This document shows positions 9,084 to 18,246 of a stretch of 51,572 nucleotides of DNA, one piece after another. Positions within the stretch are counted from its first letter, which is position 1, and the number at the start of each line of letters is the position of its first letter. Source of the stretch: Nitrospira sp. CG24A (GTDB lineage Bacteria > Nitrospirota > Nitrospiria > Nitrospirales > Nitrospiraceae); contig NEWT02000022.1 in NCBI GenBank assembly GCA_002869925.2, positions 1 through 51,572 on the forward strand, written 5' to 3'. The notes beneath the pieces were generated by a model that had not been told where the DNA came from, did no database searches, and worked only from the letters and a program-made list of their open reading frames with translations. Position numbers and translations under genes: made by a program.

Positions 9084-9647
9084 TTATTTGCTGTTGACTC
9101 GATCGAATTCTTTGATCACTTGATCGGTTAAATCGACGGCGTCCTTGTTGTAGATGACGATTTTCACCGTTTGTTCGCTGCCTTTATCGACGACAAGGGC
9201 AAACCCGCTTTTTTCCGCCACGGTCTTCGTAGCCGAAGAAATTTTCTTCATATACTCGTCGACCAATTCCTTCTGTTTCCCCTGTAGTTCCTGATTAAAC
9301 TCCTGCGCGCGTTTCTGGTACTCCTGGACCTTGGTACGGAACTGGGTTTCTTTTTCTTTCTTTTCCGTATCGCTTAACTTCGCAATTTGCTCCTTGAGCG
9401 TCTTTTCTGTGTTGCGCAAATCCTCTTCATCTCCGGACAACAATTTCTGCCTGGTGGTCACATATTCTTTGAGCCCATCCAAGGCTTTTTTCCCTGCTTT
9501 CGATTTTTCTAATACAGCCTGAGGATCGACCACGCCCATCTTGAAGGTCTCTGCAGCCTGTACAACAGAAAGAGAAATGAGCCATAAGATGCCCGCTGCG
9601 GCTAAGGGGAGGGTGATTCGCCCCCAGAAGATTCCCATTGTATGCAT
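9084..9647 (-). CDS. OmpH/Skp-family periplasmic chaperone
   Basis: A 187-residue exported protein. Residues 1-32 are a signal peptide ending near VVQAAE. The mature part starts MGVVDPQAVLEKSKAGKKAL, the conserved OmpH opening, then a long charged coiled coil (about 55-135) that would form the tentacles of the jellyfish-shaped Skp trimer, and a closing beta strand FALVVDKGSEQTVKIVIYN. Known members hold unfolded outer-membrane proteins in the periplasm. AAGGAG lies upstream of the ATG. It is not next to bamA or lpxD here, unlike many Gram-negatives. Confidence 0.9.
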   Translation of the reverse strand: MHTMGIFWGRITLPLAAAGILWLISLSVVQAAETFKMGVVDPQAVLEKSKAGKKALDGLKEYVTTRQKLLSGDEEDLRNTEKTLKEQIAKLSDTEKKEKETQFRTKVQEYQKRAQEFNQELQGKQKELVDEYMKKISSATKTVAEKSGFALVVDKGSEQTVKIVIYNKDAVDLTDQVIKEFDRVNSK

Positions 9648-9970
9648 AACACGCGCTCCTTGTTGATAAACACGGCAATAGCGTAGTGGATGCGAGAATA
9701 GCTGGGGGGCCAGACTCTGTCAAGGGATTGGACTTCGCGGGAGCGGGTACGCTGCAGAAAAATCATGTAGGCGCGCCAATGTGACACTTGTTGGACTGTC
9801 CGGCATGCCGAGCGCGGATTTTGCCAGACGATAAGAAAATCTGTTCGAAAATCCTTGAGACATGAATACTGTAAGGCTAAAGATTTGAGAAGAAGAGCCT
9901 CCGGCAACCCTGCGTTTCACAGTTCTCAATCATGATAGGAAATGAAGCGAGGAATTTGTTCTGCACTCGG
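9648..9970. other. Intergenic region, no gene seen
   Basis: About 320 bases between ompH and the HD-GYP gene, both leftward, so it should contain the ompH promoter. I see no convincing gene, hairpin or repeat. Confidence 0.5.
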
Positions 9971-11479
9971 CTAGACGAAGTATCGACTGGTATCGAACTT
10001 GTGTTCAGTATTGTCGATGAGGCGGACGATGTCGCATCGATACTCGCCGGAATCGTCCTTCTCATGGAGGTCGATTTCACGGCCATTGTCGATGGCAGTC
10101 CCGTTCGAGTCCGAGATGATCTTGACATAAGGATGTTCCGCATCGGCTGGATCGGCGGCTGGCTTCAGCACGACGGCAAGTTCGTTCGTATCGAGCAGAA
10201 CAAGACTGCCGATCGGAATGATTCCAACGCAGGTCATGAAGAGTTTCATCAAGGTGCGGTCGAAGGATTTTCCTGTTTTCCCAAACATAAATCCAAGTAC
10301 TTTTGACGGGGAGATCGGTTCGCGTCGGTAGACTCGTGAGGATGTCATCGCGTCATAACAGTCGGCTATCATAAGAATGCGGCCGGTCATCGATAGCTTC
10401 CAAGGGGCGTTCAACTTGGGATAGCCTGAGAAATCTAAGTTCATGTGGTGTTCAAAGGATGCCGCGGTCATACGTCCAGGCAAGGTGGTAATACTCCGCA
10501 TGCTGGTCAGGCCGAGCACGCCTTCGGTCGGATGATTCCGCATCATTTTCCACTCATCGTCCGTGAATTCACCGGGTTTATTGAGCACCTCCATGGGTAT
10601 ATTGGTTTTCCCCAAATCGTGAAATAAGGCAGCCAAGCCGAGATCGGCCAGTTCGACTTTCGGATAGCCGGCTCGGTTCCCCAGGGCCATCGAAAGCAAC
10701 GAGACGTTGACGGAATGGTTGTGGGTGTATTGGTCATGGCAACGTAACGTCGTCAGCCCCAACAACGAAGCCTCATCGCTCATCATGAGGTCGACGATGC
10801 TTTGGATTGCGCGCTTCGCTTGCTTGAACCCGATCGTGCCTTTCTCGCGGGAGTCTTGGGCGAGCTTACCGACTGCAGCCGCGGCGTTCGCATAGCGTGT
10901 TTTGGCCGTGGCTTTGCCTCGAAGGACACGTCGCTGTTCTATATCAATTCCCTTCACAGCATTCTGTTCAAGTGCGGTTTGTAATGTCGAGATGGAACTG
11001 GCCGACGCATCGAAGTTCGCAAGTTGGAAGATAAATTCTCGGATGCCCTGTGAGGTTGTTTCAATCGAAAATGAAATCCCCCCGATATTCCAATGATTCA
11101 ACGTGTCGATTACCGTGGAAAATACGGGCATCTGCGCCGCGGTGACTTTCAGATGGCGTTGACCGAAGAAGAGAAAATCATTCTGAAGGCGGATGGAGAT
11201 CGGTTCGTCGTGGGCTAAAGTCCTAATCACCGTCAACGCGCTGTCGACAGGATTATCCAGTGCTGCATTGGTGCGTCCATGGAGTCTGGACATCTTGAGC
11301 AGAATGCTGATCTGTGTCACCAGTTGGGCGCCCAGCATTAAAACTTGCTGGTCGTAGATATCACCCGCTTCCGAACCCTTCGCGACCTTCTTGGTCAGCG
11401 ACTTCTCATGGGTCAAAATCGGTTGAGTCGTTGAGGCTGAAGAAGTTGTCGGATTGGGCGCGCGCAATGGTTCAGCCAT
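9971..11479 (-). CDS. HD-GYP domain protein
   Basis: A 502-residue cytoplasmic protein, probably a c-di-GMP phosphodiesterase or a degenerate sensor. Residues about 40-180 form an N-terminal domain shared with the next gene upstream. The HD-GYP part follows: HNHSVNVSLLSMALG (254-268), HDLGKTNIP (287-295), NHPTEG (315-320) and EHHMNLDFSGYP (343-354). The consensus of the last motif is HHERxDGxGYP, so the Glu is Met here and DG is DF; activity is therefore uncertain. A C-terminal tail of about 100 residues has unknown fold. It lies 30 bases after the HEAT-repeat gene, so they form an operon. Confidence 0.88.
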   Translation of the reverse strand: MAEPLRAPNPTTSSASTTQPILTHEKSLTKKVAKGSEAGDIYDQQVLMLGAQLVTQISILLKMSRLHGRTNAALDNPVDSALTVIRTLAHDEPISIRLQNDFLFFGQRHLKVTAAQMPVFSTVIDTLNHWNIGGISFSIETTSQGIREFIFQLANFDASASSISTLQTALEQNAVKGIDIEQRRVLRGKATAKTRYANAAAAVGKLAQDSREKGTIGFKQAKRAIQSIVDLMMSDEASLLGLTTLRCHDQYTHNHSVNVSLLSMALGNRAGYPKVELADLGLAALFHDLGKTNIPMEVLNKPGEFTDDEWKMMRNHPTEGVLGLTSMRSITTLPGRMTAASFEHHMNLDFSGYPKLNAPWKLSMTGRILMIADCYDAMTSSRVYRREPISPSKVLGFMFGKTGKSFDRTLMKLFMTCVGIIPIGSLVLLDTNELAVVLKPAADPADAEHPYVKIISDSNGTAIDNGREIDLHEKDDSGEYRCDIVRLIDNTEHKFDTSRYFV

Positions 11480-11509
11480 GAAGAATATCCCTTACCCGTC
11501 CTATCATAA

Positions 11510-13261
11510 CTATGTTTTTTGGGGATGTTTGCTGATTCCGACTAGTATTGTGGCGCAGGCCTGTTTGACTGCTGATGTGCCTTTAATTGCTCCGGTTTCA
11601 AGGGCGACTTGGGCGGCGGGCGTGCCGAGTTTTCCAAGAGCGTCGGTCGCCATGAGGGCCAATTCCTCCCGTTTTTTCCGGTTCGTCCATCCCCACTCGG
11701 TCAACAGGCTGGTCCAGTAAGGGACCGCTTCATCGCCGGCCGTTGCGCGTATCCCATGAAAGATGTTCCGTCGCTCTGCCGGAGGACGATCACCGAACGT
11801 TTCGGCAGTGACAAGGGGTTCCCAGTGCGAAAAAGGAGCGGAATAGTTGCCTGTGAGCAGCAATTTAATCGCCGCAAGCCTGACGCCTTCGTCAGGATCA
11901 TTCAGCATATGGATGAATTTCGTTGCCGCCCCGCTCGGTCGTAATACGGCAAGAGTCTTGATCACTTCACGCCTGATCAGTGGATCGGGATATCGCAGGA
12001 TTTTTTCCACGTTGTCCGCGAGCCGTGGGTTATTCCATCGAGTGATAATCAATAAAAGGTTTCGAACGAACGTGGGCCGGCGATCTGTGAGATGCTTGAC
12101 CAAGATATCGGGAGTGCTTTTCGCCAGTTCCATCAACGCATTCACGACGAGGGTCTGATGCGCCGGCTGTTCTAGATTGCCGAGCAGCATGCAGAGTGCA
12201 GGGACAGCGGTCGGTTGCATCATGAAAAAAATGGCCGATAATCCATCTATATGAGGATGCTCAGCGGTATTCAAAAACTTCTCGATCAGGGCAATTATTT
12301 CATGGGTCCCAAGTTGTTCGAAGAGATGTCGAATTTTCTGCTTGTGTGCCGCTGTAAGATCGGAGCGAAACGCGTCGGCTTTGGACAGGAGCTCCAATAC
12401 GTGTTCCGCCGTCGCCCAGTGACCATCTTGGATGAGCGACTTGAGTATGCTGTCGTAGACCTCGAACAGCTTGTCCAGAAGATCTGGAGATTGCTCGGAA
12501 GAGAGGATGGCCGTCAACGTATCGAGGATGTATAGTACGTTGTTACGGCTCGATTCTGCTGCAATCTCTTGGGCCAAGGCCGTCAGTTCCAGTTCCGAAA
12601 CTTCATAGCCCGTGACGCCGGAAGCGAAGCGTGTTTTTTGTTGCTGAGCACCCTGTTCCGCCTTGGCGTCTTTCGCGTTGGCATCGGCAATGATTTCTCG
12701 CAACGAAGTCTCAAGCGGGGCTGCTCCTTGAGGGGTCAGCACGTCATCGAGATCGGAAATCTTCATGACCTCGTCGGCGGTGACGATCGTCAGCGTCGGC
12801 AGGTTTTTTTCCCAAAGGCGGGTCACAATGTCGTCGTCCTCTGTGCCGGCGGTTCCGACGGTGTTCCACAGGGCGTCAAAGAAAAACAGCATGTCGTCGC
12901 TTGAAATGTCCTGATGGAAGGTGATTTCCCGAATGCCGTCGCTATAGAGTTTGAAGGCGAAGTTTTCGCTCGCCTCTCCGGTTTGAGAGCCGTAGACGAG
13001 CTCCTCCTTGAAGTACAGGCCTTCTCGTTGGACTACGAAAGTCAGGGTATCGTATCGAGTCAAATGTGACGTAAGCTCTGTGTAAAATTGCTCAAAGAAT
13101 TTTCCAGCGACACTATTACCTTGGCCAAAAGTCCTGAGATTCTTCGCCGCTCGATCGAGCGATTTGAGGAGCTGGGTGACCGAGGTCAGTTCAGGGTTGA
13201 TGTTCTGCCTCGCAGCGATGGCAGCTGTCATCATGTCTTGAGCCGCAGAGAGGTCCGACAT
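11510..13261 (-). CDS. HEAT-repeat protein with shared N-terminal domain
   Basis: A 583-residue soluble protein. Residues about 20-140 carry a helical and beta domain (LTFVVQREGLYFKEELVYG, YSDGIREITFHQDISSDDML) that parallels the N-terminus of the HD-GYP protein downstream. The rest is alpha-solenoid: HEAT-like repeats are clearest at the C-terminal half, e.g. VEKILRYPDPLIRREVIKTL, FIHMLNDPDEGVRLAAIKLL and MATDALGKLGTPAAQVALE. Solenoids of this kind act as protein-binding scaffolds. The operon with an HD-GYP gene points to a c-di-GMP-linked signalling role, which is inference. Confidence 0.82.
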   Translation of the reverse strand: MSDLSAAQDMMTAAIAARQNINPELTSVTQLLKSLDRAAKNLRTFGQGNSVAGKFFEQFYTELTSHLTRYDTLTFVVQREGLYFKEELVYGSQTGEASENFAFKLYSDGIREITFHQDISSDDMLFFFDALWNTVGTAGTEDDDIVTRLWEKNLPTLTIVTADEVMKISDLDDVLTPQGAAPLETSLREIIADANAKDAKAEQGAQQQKTRFASGVTGYEVSELELTALAQEIAAESSRNNVLYILDTLTAILSSEQSPDLLDKLFEVYDSILKSLIQDGHWATAEHVLELLSKADAFRSDLTAAHKQKIRHLFEQLGTHEIIALIEKFLNTAEHPHIDGLSAIFFMMQPTAVPALCMLLGNLEQPAHQTLVVNALMELAKSTPDILVKHLTDRRPTFVRNLLLIITRWNNPRLADNVEKILRYPDPLIRREVIKTLAVLRPSGAATKFIHMLNDPDEGVRLAAIKLLLTGNYSAPFSHWEPLVTAETFGDRPPAERRNIFHGIRATAGDEAVPYWTSLLTEWGWTNRKKREELALMATDALGKLGTPAAQVALETGAIKGTSAVKQACATILVGISKHPQKT

Positions 13262-13444
13262 ATGATTATTCGTACTGGGAACTCACGGTTTGGTCAAGAA
13301 AATCATCAGTTTTGATACACCCAGAGGCGGGAAGGGCAGAGGGGGCAGTCGGTTGTCCTCTACGGTTGCAACTCAGTAATGTAGCGCTCACGTTGACCAC
13401 AATGAGGAAATATCAGGGGGGCATATGCGTCAAGGGATGTGTGT

Positions 13445-14071
13445 ATGATGATCGTCTGTTTTGGCGATAGTCTGACGTCAGGATTTCAGTCCCCGACCCC
13501 AGAGAATCCGACGGGGAAGGAGATGCCCTATGGGTACTACTTGCAGGAGTGGTTAGGGGATTCAGTCGAGGTCCAAGTATGCGGGGTGTGTGGTGAACTT
13601 ACAGGAGAGATGGCGCTACGGTTTGGGCACGATGTCTTGCAGCAACAACCAAGTCATGTGGTCTTGCTAGGGGGAACCAATGATTTGGGCTGGAACGCAC
13701 AGCCGGTGGAGATCATGAGGAATCTGGTGAAGATGTATGAATCGGCTCGAGCCGCACAGGTCGTACCGATTCCAGTGACGGTACCTTCCATTCGAGTGGA
13801 TGTTGCCGGTGGAGGGCCTGATGCAGAGGCCTGGATCGGGCAGCATCTGTCCCGTCGTACTCAACTGAATAGCTGTATCCAAGAATATGCTCTCGTCAAA
13901 GGCCTTCCCTGGATCGATCTGTTTACTGCTACGATAGAATCGGAGACGGGCCAGCTCGCGGCTCAATATTCCAACGATGGGCTGCACCTGACGACAGGGG
14001 GGTACCGGCTGTTAGCCCGGTTACTCTATGACCAGGTGTTTGCGAAGGCGTTTCCACGAGTGCAGGAATAG
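13445..14071 (+). CDS. SGNH/GDSL hydrolase
   Basis: A 208-residue esterase or lipase-like enzyme. Block I is FGDSLTSG with the nucleophile Ser9, the block III Asn is in GGTNDLGW, and the Asp-His pair lies in SNDGLHLTTGGYR near the C-terminus. There is no signal peptide, so it is cytoplasmic. The ATG at 13445 is chosen because AAGGGA is 7 bases upstream; GTG at 13439 or ATG at 13448 are possible. It ends 4 bases before the thioredoxin-like gene, so the two are one operon. Confidence 0.88.
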   Translation: MMIVCFGDSLTSGFQSPTPENPTGKEMPYGYYLQEWLGDSVEVQVCGVCGELTGEMALRFGHDVLQQQPSHVVLLGGTNDLGWNAQPVEIMRNLVKMYESARAAQVVPIPVTVPSIRVDVAGGGPDAEAWIGQHLSRRTQLNSCIQEYALVKGLPWIDLFTATIESETGQLAAQYSNDGLHLTTGGYRLLARLLYDQVFAKAFPRVQE

Positions 14072-14075
14072 GGCA

Positions 14076-14390
14076 ATGATTGTTGATGTGACGGATCGGG
14101 ACTTTGACTCTGTCGTTGAACAGTCAATGGTTCCGGTGTTGGTTGAGTTTTGGAAGCCAGGATGCGGGAATTGTCGAGCACTGTTGCGTGAACTCGAAAA
14201 GCTTGAGGTGGACGCGACCGGCAAGGTGCTGATCCTGAAAATGAATGTCGAGGAAAACTTCCAGATTCCTGCGGAGCTGGAAGTTCGCTCATTACCGGCG
14301 TTGGCTCTCTATTGCCAGGGAGCGTTCGAGAGGTTTATCGGTGGGATGGGAACCAGTGAGGAAATTCTCAAGCAGTTGCGACTGATATGA
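14076..14390 (+). CDS. Thioredoxin-family protein
   Basis: A 104-residue thioredoxin fold. The redox motif is WKPGCGNC with Cys30 and Cys33; the standard WCGPC is altered to GCGNC, so this is a divergent member. The cis-Pro region LEVRSLPALALY and the strand VLILKMNVEENF agree with thioredoxin. The ATG at 14076 follows the SGNH stop with a GGAATAGGG site in between. An in-frame start further upstream would overlap the SGNH gene and is less likely. Confidence 0.88.
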   Translation: MIVDVTDRDFDSVVEQSMVPVLVEFWKPGCGNCRALLRELEKLEVDATGKVLILKMNVEENFQIPAELEVRSLPALALYCQGAFERFIGGMGTSEEILKQLRLI

Positions 14391-14399
14391 CCTGAATGC

Positions 14400-15944
14400 T
14401 CACAAGGTCCGCCAGGTTCGTCCATCCTTTTCAATGAGCCGATCAGCCTCGACCGGCCCACAGGACCCTGCTTGGTATTCAGGCAGCCATCGCAACCCTT
14501 GCCGCTGCCATCCTTCTAGAATCTTTGTCACCCAAGCCCAGGATGCTTCAACGGCGTCACGTCGCATGAACCGGGAGGCATCACCGGCCATCACATCGAG
14601 AAGCAATCGCTCGTAGGCCTCTGGTGATGGCCGTCCGAAGACATCGCTGTATTGAAAGTCCATTTCTACCGGGTGCGTTTGTGCGCGCGTGCCCGGCACG
14701 CGCGAAACGATGCGGAGAGAGAGGCCTTCCTCAGGCTGGATACGTAACGCCAACACGTTCGGCGGTTGAGGCTGTTGTGCGTTGGTGTTGAACAGGATGT
14801 GCGGGATATCCTTAAATTGTACCGCGATCTCGCTGGCGCGATGAGGGAGTGCTTTCCCGGTGCGCAGATAGAAGGGCACGCCGTCCCAGCGCCAATTTTC
14901 CACGAAACATTTGAGTGCGACATAGGTTTCGGTTTTGGAATCGGGATGAATTCCGTTCTCGCGGCGATATCCTGGGATGGGCGTGCCATGGGCTGTTCCT
15001 TCACTGTATTGGGCTCTGACGGTGACGTGTTCAACATCCTGATCGGTAATAGGCCTGAGACAGCGGAGGACTTCCATTTTCGCGTTGCGCACCACATCCG
15101 GATCAAGCGAGTAGGGGGGCTCCATCGCAACTAAACAGAGCAGCTGCAGCATGTGATTCTGTACCATGTCGCGCAATGCGCCGGCTTCTTCGTAATAACT
15201 CGCTCTGGTCCCGACGCCTTCCGCTTCGCTCACCGTGATCTGCACATGATCGATATACTTGTGGTTCCAGATCGGCTCGAAGATGCTGTTGGCGAACCGG
15301 ACGACCATCAAATTTTGAACCGTTTCTTTTCCGAGATAATGGTCGATGCGGAAAATCTGCGATTCGTCAAACACGCGTCCTGTTACGCGGTTGATGGCCT
15401 GGGCAGAAACCAAATCACGGCCGACCGGCTTTTCGACGATGATGCGGGCGTACGGTGTATGCGATTCCGGCTTCGTGGCTAATCCAGCTTGCTCAAGCCC
15501 CTCACACACCGATGCAAATGAACTCGGGGGGATGCTCAAATAGAAAATTCGGTTGCCGGGTAACTGTAGATTACGTTCTATGTCTTCTGCACGGGTTTTC
15601 AACCTGGTGTAGGTGTTCGGGTCATCATTTCCTCCCGACACATAAAAGAGGTGTGGCGCAAAGTCTTTCCACGTGTCCTCTGCCAAGGCTTGCCGAGAGT
15701 GTGAGATGACGCCGTCTCGAACTGCTGCGCGAAACTCCTCGTCGGTCATCGAGGTACGGCCCAAGCCAATCACGGCATAGTTCGGAGGAAGGAGCCCATC
15801 CAGGAGTAAGTTATAGAGGGCAGGAATCAGACGCCGACGCGCCAAATCGCCGGAACCGCCGAAGATGACGAGGGTACAGGGTTCGACAGGAGGAATCGTT
15901 TCCTGTGAAGGCTTAATATCGATACGTGAGCTATTCGGTGGCAT
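14400..15944 (-). CDS. zwf: Glucose-6-phosphate 1-dehydrogenase
   Basis: Oxidises glucose 6-phosphate to 6-phosphogluconolactone with reduction of NADP, the entry to the oxidative pentose phosphate pathway. The 514 residues are full length. The nucleotide-binding loop is GGSGDLARRRLIPALYNL (about 29-46) and the substrate and catalytic block is RIDHYLGKETVQNLMVVRFA. GGAG lies 5 bases before the ATG. It follows gnd by 12 bases on the same strand, so zwf and gnd are co-expressed. Confidence 0.97.
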   Translation of the reverse strand: MPPNSSRIDIKPSQETIPPVEPCTLVIFGGSGDLARRRLIPALYNLLLDGLLPPNYAVIGLGRTSMTDEEFRAAVRDGVISHSRQALAEDTWKDFAPHLFYVSGGNDDPNTYTRLKTRAEDIERNLQLPGNRIFYLSIPPSSFASVCEGLEQAGLATKPESHTPYARIIVEKPVGRDLVSAQAINRVTGRVFDESQIFRIDHYLGKETVQNLMVVRFANSIFEPIWNHKYIDHVQITVSEAEGVGTRASYYEEAGALRDMVQNHMLQLLCLVAMEPPYSLDPDVVRNAKMEVLRCLRPITDQDVEHVTVRAQYSEGTAHGTPIPGYRRENGIHPDSKTETYVALKCFVENWRWDGVPFYLRTGKALPHRASEIAVQFKDIPHILFNTNAQQPQPPNVLALRIQPEEGLSLRIVSRVPGTRAQTHPVEMDFQYSDVFGRPSPEAYERLLLDVMAGDASRFMRRDAVEASWAWVTKILEGWQRQGLRWLPEYQAGSCGPVEADRLIEKDGRTWRTL

Positions 15945-15956
15945 AGGGCTCCAGGG

Positions 15957-16850
15957 TTATCGGCGAACCGCGTGGCCGCCAAAGGCATTGCGCAACGCGG
16001 CCAACATCTTTTCCGCAAAGGATTCGCTCTGTCTCGATCGGAATCGAGTAAACAATGCCGTCGTGAGTGTCGGGACTGGCACATCCTTCTCTATCGCATC
16101 AGCGATCATCCATCGGCCCTCACCGGAATCTTGCACATAGCCCTTCAACTGTTCCAGCCGCGGATCCTCTTTCAAGGCACCGGCCGCCAGTTCCAAGAGC
16201 CAGGAGCGGACGACGCTGCCGTGCATCCAAAGGTCTGCGATCTTGGCGAGATTGAGCTTGTAGTCGCTTTTCGCCATCAGCTCAAAGCCCTCCGCATATC
16301 CCTGCATCATGCTATATTCGATTCCGTTATGCACCATTTTCACGTAATGTCCCGCGCCGACTCCGCCGACGTGAGCCCACCCTTGTTCGGGCGCCAGTGT
16401 TGTGAAGATCGGTGCGAGTTGTTTCACGGGCGCCTCGTCGCCGCCGACCATCAGGCAGTAACCGATTTTCAACCCCCAGATGCCTCCGCTGGTTCCCGCA
16501 TCGACATAATGAAGCTGTTTTTTCTTGAGGTCCCCGGCCCGTCGAACATCGTCGTGAAATCTGGTGTTGCCGCCATCGATGACCGTGTCGCCAGGGTGAA
16601 GCAGCGCCGCAACGGCCTGAACGGTTTCCTCCGTCGGCGCGCCGGATGGGACCATAATCCAGACTGCGCGTGGGCCTTTGAGTTGGCCGATGAGATCGGC
16701 TAACGAAGAGGCACCGATGCAGCCAACACTTTCGGCCTGTTTGATCAGCTCTGCGGATCGATCGTAGACCACCACCCGATGCCGGTCACGTTGTAATCGA
16801 GTGACCATGTTCATGCCCATTTTCCCAAGTCCGATAAACCCGATTTCCAT
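15957..16850 (-). CDS. gnd: 6-phosphogluconate dehydrogenase (decarboxylating), short form
   Basis: Converts 6-phosphogluconate to ribulose 5-phosphate. At 297 residues it is the short YqeC/GntZ-like form, not the roughly 470-residue enteric form. The Rossmann loop GLGKMGMNMVTRL is at 7-19 and the substrate motif VDAGTSGGIWGL follows at about 136-147; the catalytic Lys lies in GAGHYVKMVHNGIEY. AAGGAG precedes the ATG by 5 bases. It is first in the gnd-zwf operon. Confidence 0.95.
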   Translation of the reverse strand: MEIGFIGLGKMGMNMVTRLQRDRHRVVVYDRSAELIKQAESVGCIGASSLADLIGQLKGPRAVWIMVPSGAPTEETVQAVAALLHPGDTVIDGGNTRFHDDVRRAGDLKKKQLHYVDAGTSGGIWGLKIGYCLMVGGDEAPVKQLAPIFTTLAPEQGWAHVGGVGAGHYVKMVHNGIEYSMMQGYAEGFELMAKSDYKLNLAKIADLWMHGSVVRSWLLELAAGALKEDPRLEQLKGYVQDSGEGRWMIADAIEKDVPVPTLTTALFTRFRSRQSESFAEKMLAALRNAFGGHAVRR

Positions 16851-17098
16851 AGCGACTCCTTCTTTTAGGATACTGAAAAAATCTGGCTGTGTCCGGCAAG
16901 GCTCAGGTTAGTGACTCAATGAGTCCGATCTTCGCGTTCCCGTGACCTGAATTTAAGCCTACACCAGAAGTGGTGGCCTTGCCTGAGGCTATCGCAGAAA
17001 GCACGATTGACCCTAGGCCTTGGCCTTTCTTCACGCCAGAAAAATGAATGGCCCACACCGTATACAACCGCAGTCAGGCAACCGATTCGGGAGTCCTG

Positions 17099-17884
17099 TC
17101 AGTCGATCCTGGCAGGATTCGGTATGTCCTTAAAAAGCGTATCGGCAAGATCGCGGCCAAAGTTGAGTCGTTCCGGTAAAGTCGCGGCAGTCAAGAACCG
17201 CCCGGCTAAGTCACCCAACCCCGCATCGCGGGAGGCGATGAATTTTGGCGCGTCGCTTGGTGCGGTCAGCCAGAAGCCCCGTAGCCGGAAGAATGCGGTG
17301 ATAATGTCATCGAAGAAGATCGAGAGGAGATACTGGGCAGTAGCCGGCTTATCTGCAAGATCTCTTGCTTTTCCTAATACATGGAAACATTCCGCTTTCA
17401 TCCGAATCTGTTCATTAATGCTGACAGGAGGCGGCCCTTGTCGGAATCGTTGGTTGGCGCGGTCGATCACCCTGGCCCCGATGTTGTCGTGATCGAAGAG
17501 GATGCGGGCTTTCCGCAAGAGAGACGGGAGGCGCGGCGAGTAGGGAAGGTCCTCCTCAAATTCCTGGTGTCCGCGATAGCGGATGTCGGCGAGGCGGTCG
17601 GCAACGCGAACGATTTCGTGGCCGTCGGCTTGTCCTTTCACGAGTGCAATGAGGTCGATGTCGCTGTGCGCCGTAATCGCGCGTCGAACGCTGGACCCCA
17701 CTAGAATGACCGTGACGAGATCGCCTCCGCGGCGGCCACGAACGTGGCGCAAGGCCACTGTGACAAGTTCTTCAAACCCCGGCTCTTCGATCGGGTCCGG
17801 CTGTTCAGGCGGTTCCGGTATCGCCAGGAGTTCTGCCTGCAATTCTTCTGATGTCGGGGTAGGGTGGGTGGCGGGGCTATCCAT
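17099..17884 (-). CDS. Nucleotidyltransferase-domain protein
   Basis: A 261-residue protein with a Pol-beta-type nucleotidyltransferase core at about 40-100: VGSSVRRAITAHSDIDLIAL gives the GS and DxD metal-binding motif. The C-terminal 130 residues are helical (QIRMKAECFHVLGKARDLA, YLLSIFFDDIITAFFRLRG) and could be a substrate-recognition helical domain like that of kanamycin-type transferases or HEPN proteins; I cannot decide which. The proline-rich first 35 residues are probably disordered. It starts 2 bases after the stop of the 75-residue gene, so they are coupled. Confidence 0.75.
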   Translation of the reverse strand: MDSPATHPTPTSEELQAELLAIPEPPEQPDPIEEPGFEELVTVALRHVRGRRGGDLVTVILVGSSVRRAITAHSDIDLIALVKGQADGHEIVRVADRLADIRYRGHQEFEEDLPYSPRLPSLLRKARILFDHDNIGARVIDRANQRFRQGPPPVSINEQIRMKAECFHVLGKARDLADKPATAQYLLSIFFDDIITAFFRLRGFWLTAPSDAPKFIASRDAGLGDLAGRFLTAATLPERLNFGRDLADTLFKDIPNPARID

Positions 17885-17886
17885 GT

Positions 17887-18114
17887 TTAGGCTCCCTGTA
17901 TGCGCTGAATGTGTTGTGGGAGCGATTCCAGCCAGTCCTCGAACGGTTGGTCTGCATCAACGGTAATTTCCAACTTGCCATTGGTCAATCGCCTGACGAC
18001 ACCTGGACTTTCCGGGGACAACGGGATTTCAACCCACTCGCGGCTCAGCCCAAGAGAGTCGGTGACCCCAAGGATTCGGCTGATATGTGCGAACGATACC
18101 ACGTCGATCGGCAT
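17887..18114 (-). CDS. Small protein of unknown function
   Basis: A 75-residue protein, unrecognised. It is acidic with alternating beta-like segments (ISRILGVTDSLGLSREWVEI, NGKLEITVDADQPFEDWL). The ATG at 18114 is preferred because GGAGA lies 4 bases upstream; an upstream ATG would add 16 residues. Its stop is 2 bases from the nucleotidyltransferase start, which suggests the two proteins work together. Confidence 0.6.
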   Translation of the reverse strand: MPIDVVSFAHISRILGVTDSLGLSREWVEIPLSPESPGVVRRLTNGKLEITVDADQPFEDWLESLPQHIQRIQGA

Positions 18115-18246
18115 TGAGTCTCCACTGCGCGGCATTCTAGATTTCAGTGCGATCAGTGTCAATGAGAGGATGCCCGTCCCTTTGTGATGATACGCGGTTT
18201 TCTTGCCACGGCCGATGGCCAGGGGAAGGAAGCGCGGGGCCAGAGG

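Noticed and set aside
15972-16703. Plus-strand ORF of 243 codons
   Set aside because: Antisense to gnd; composition is that of a shadow ORF.
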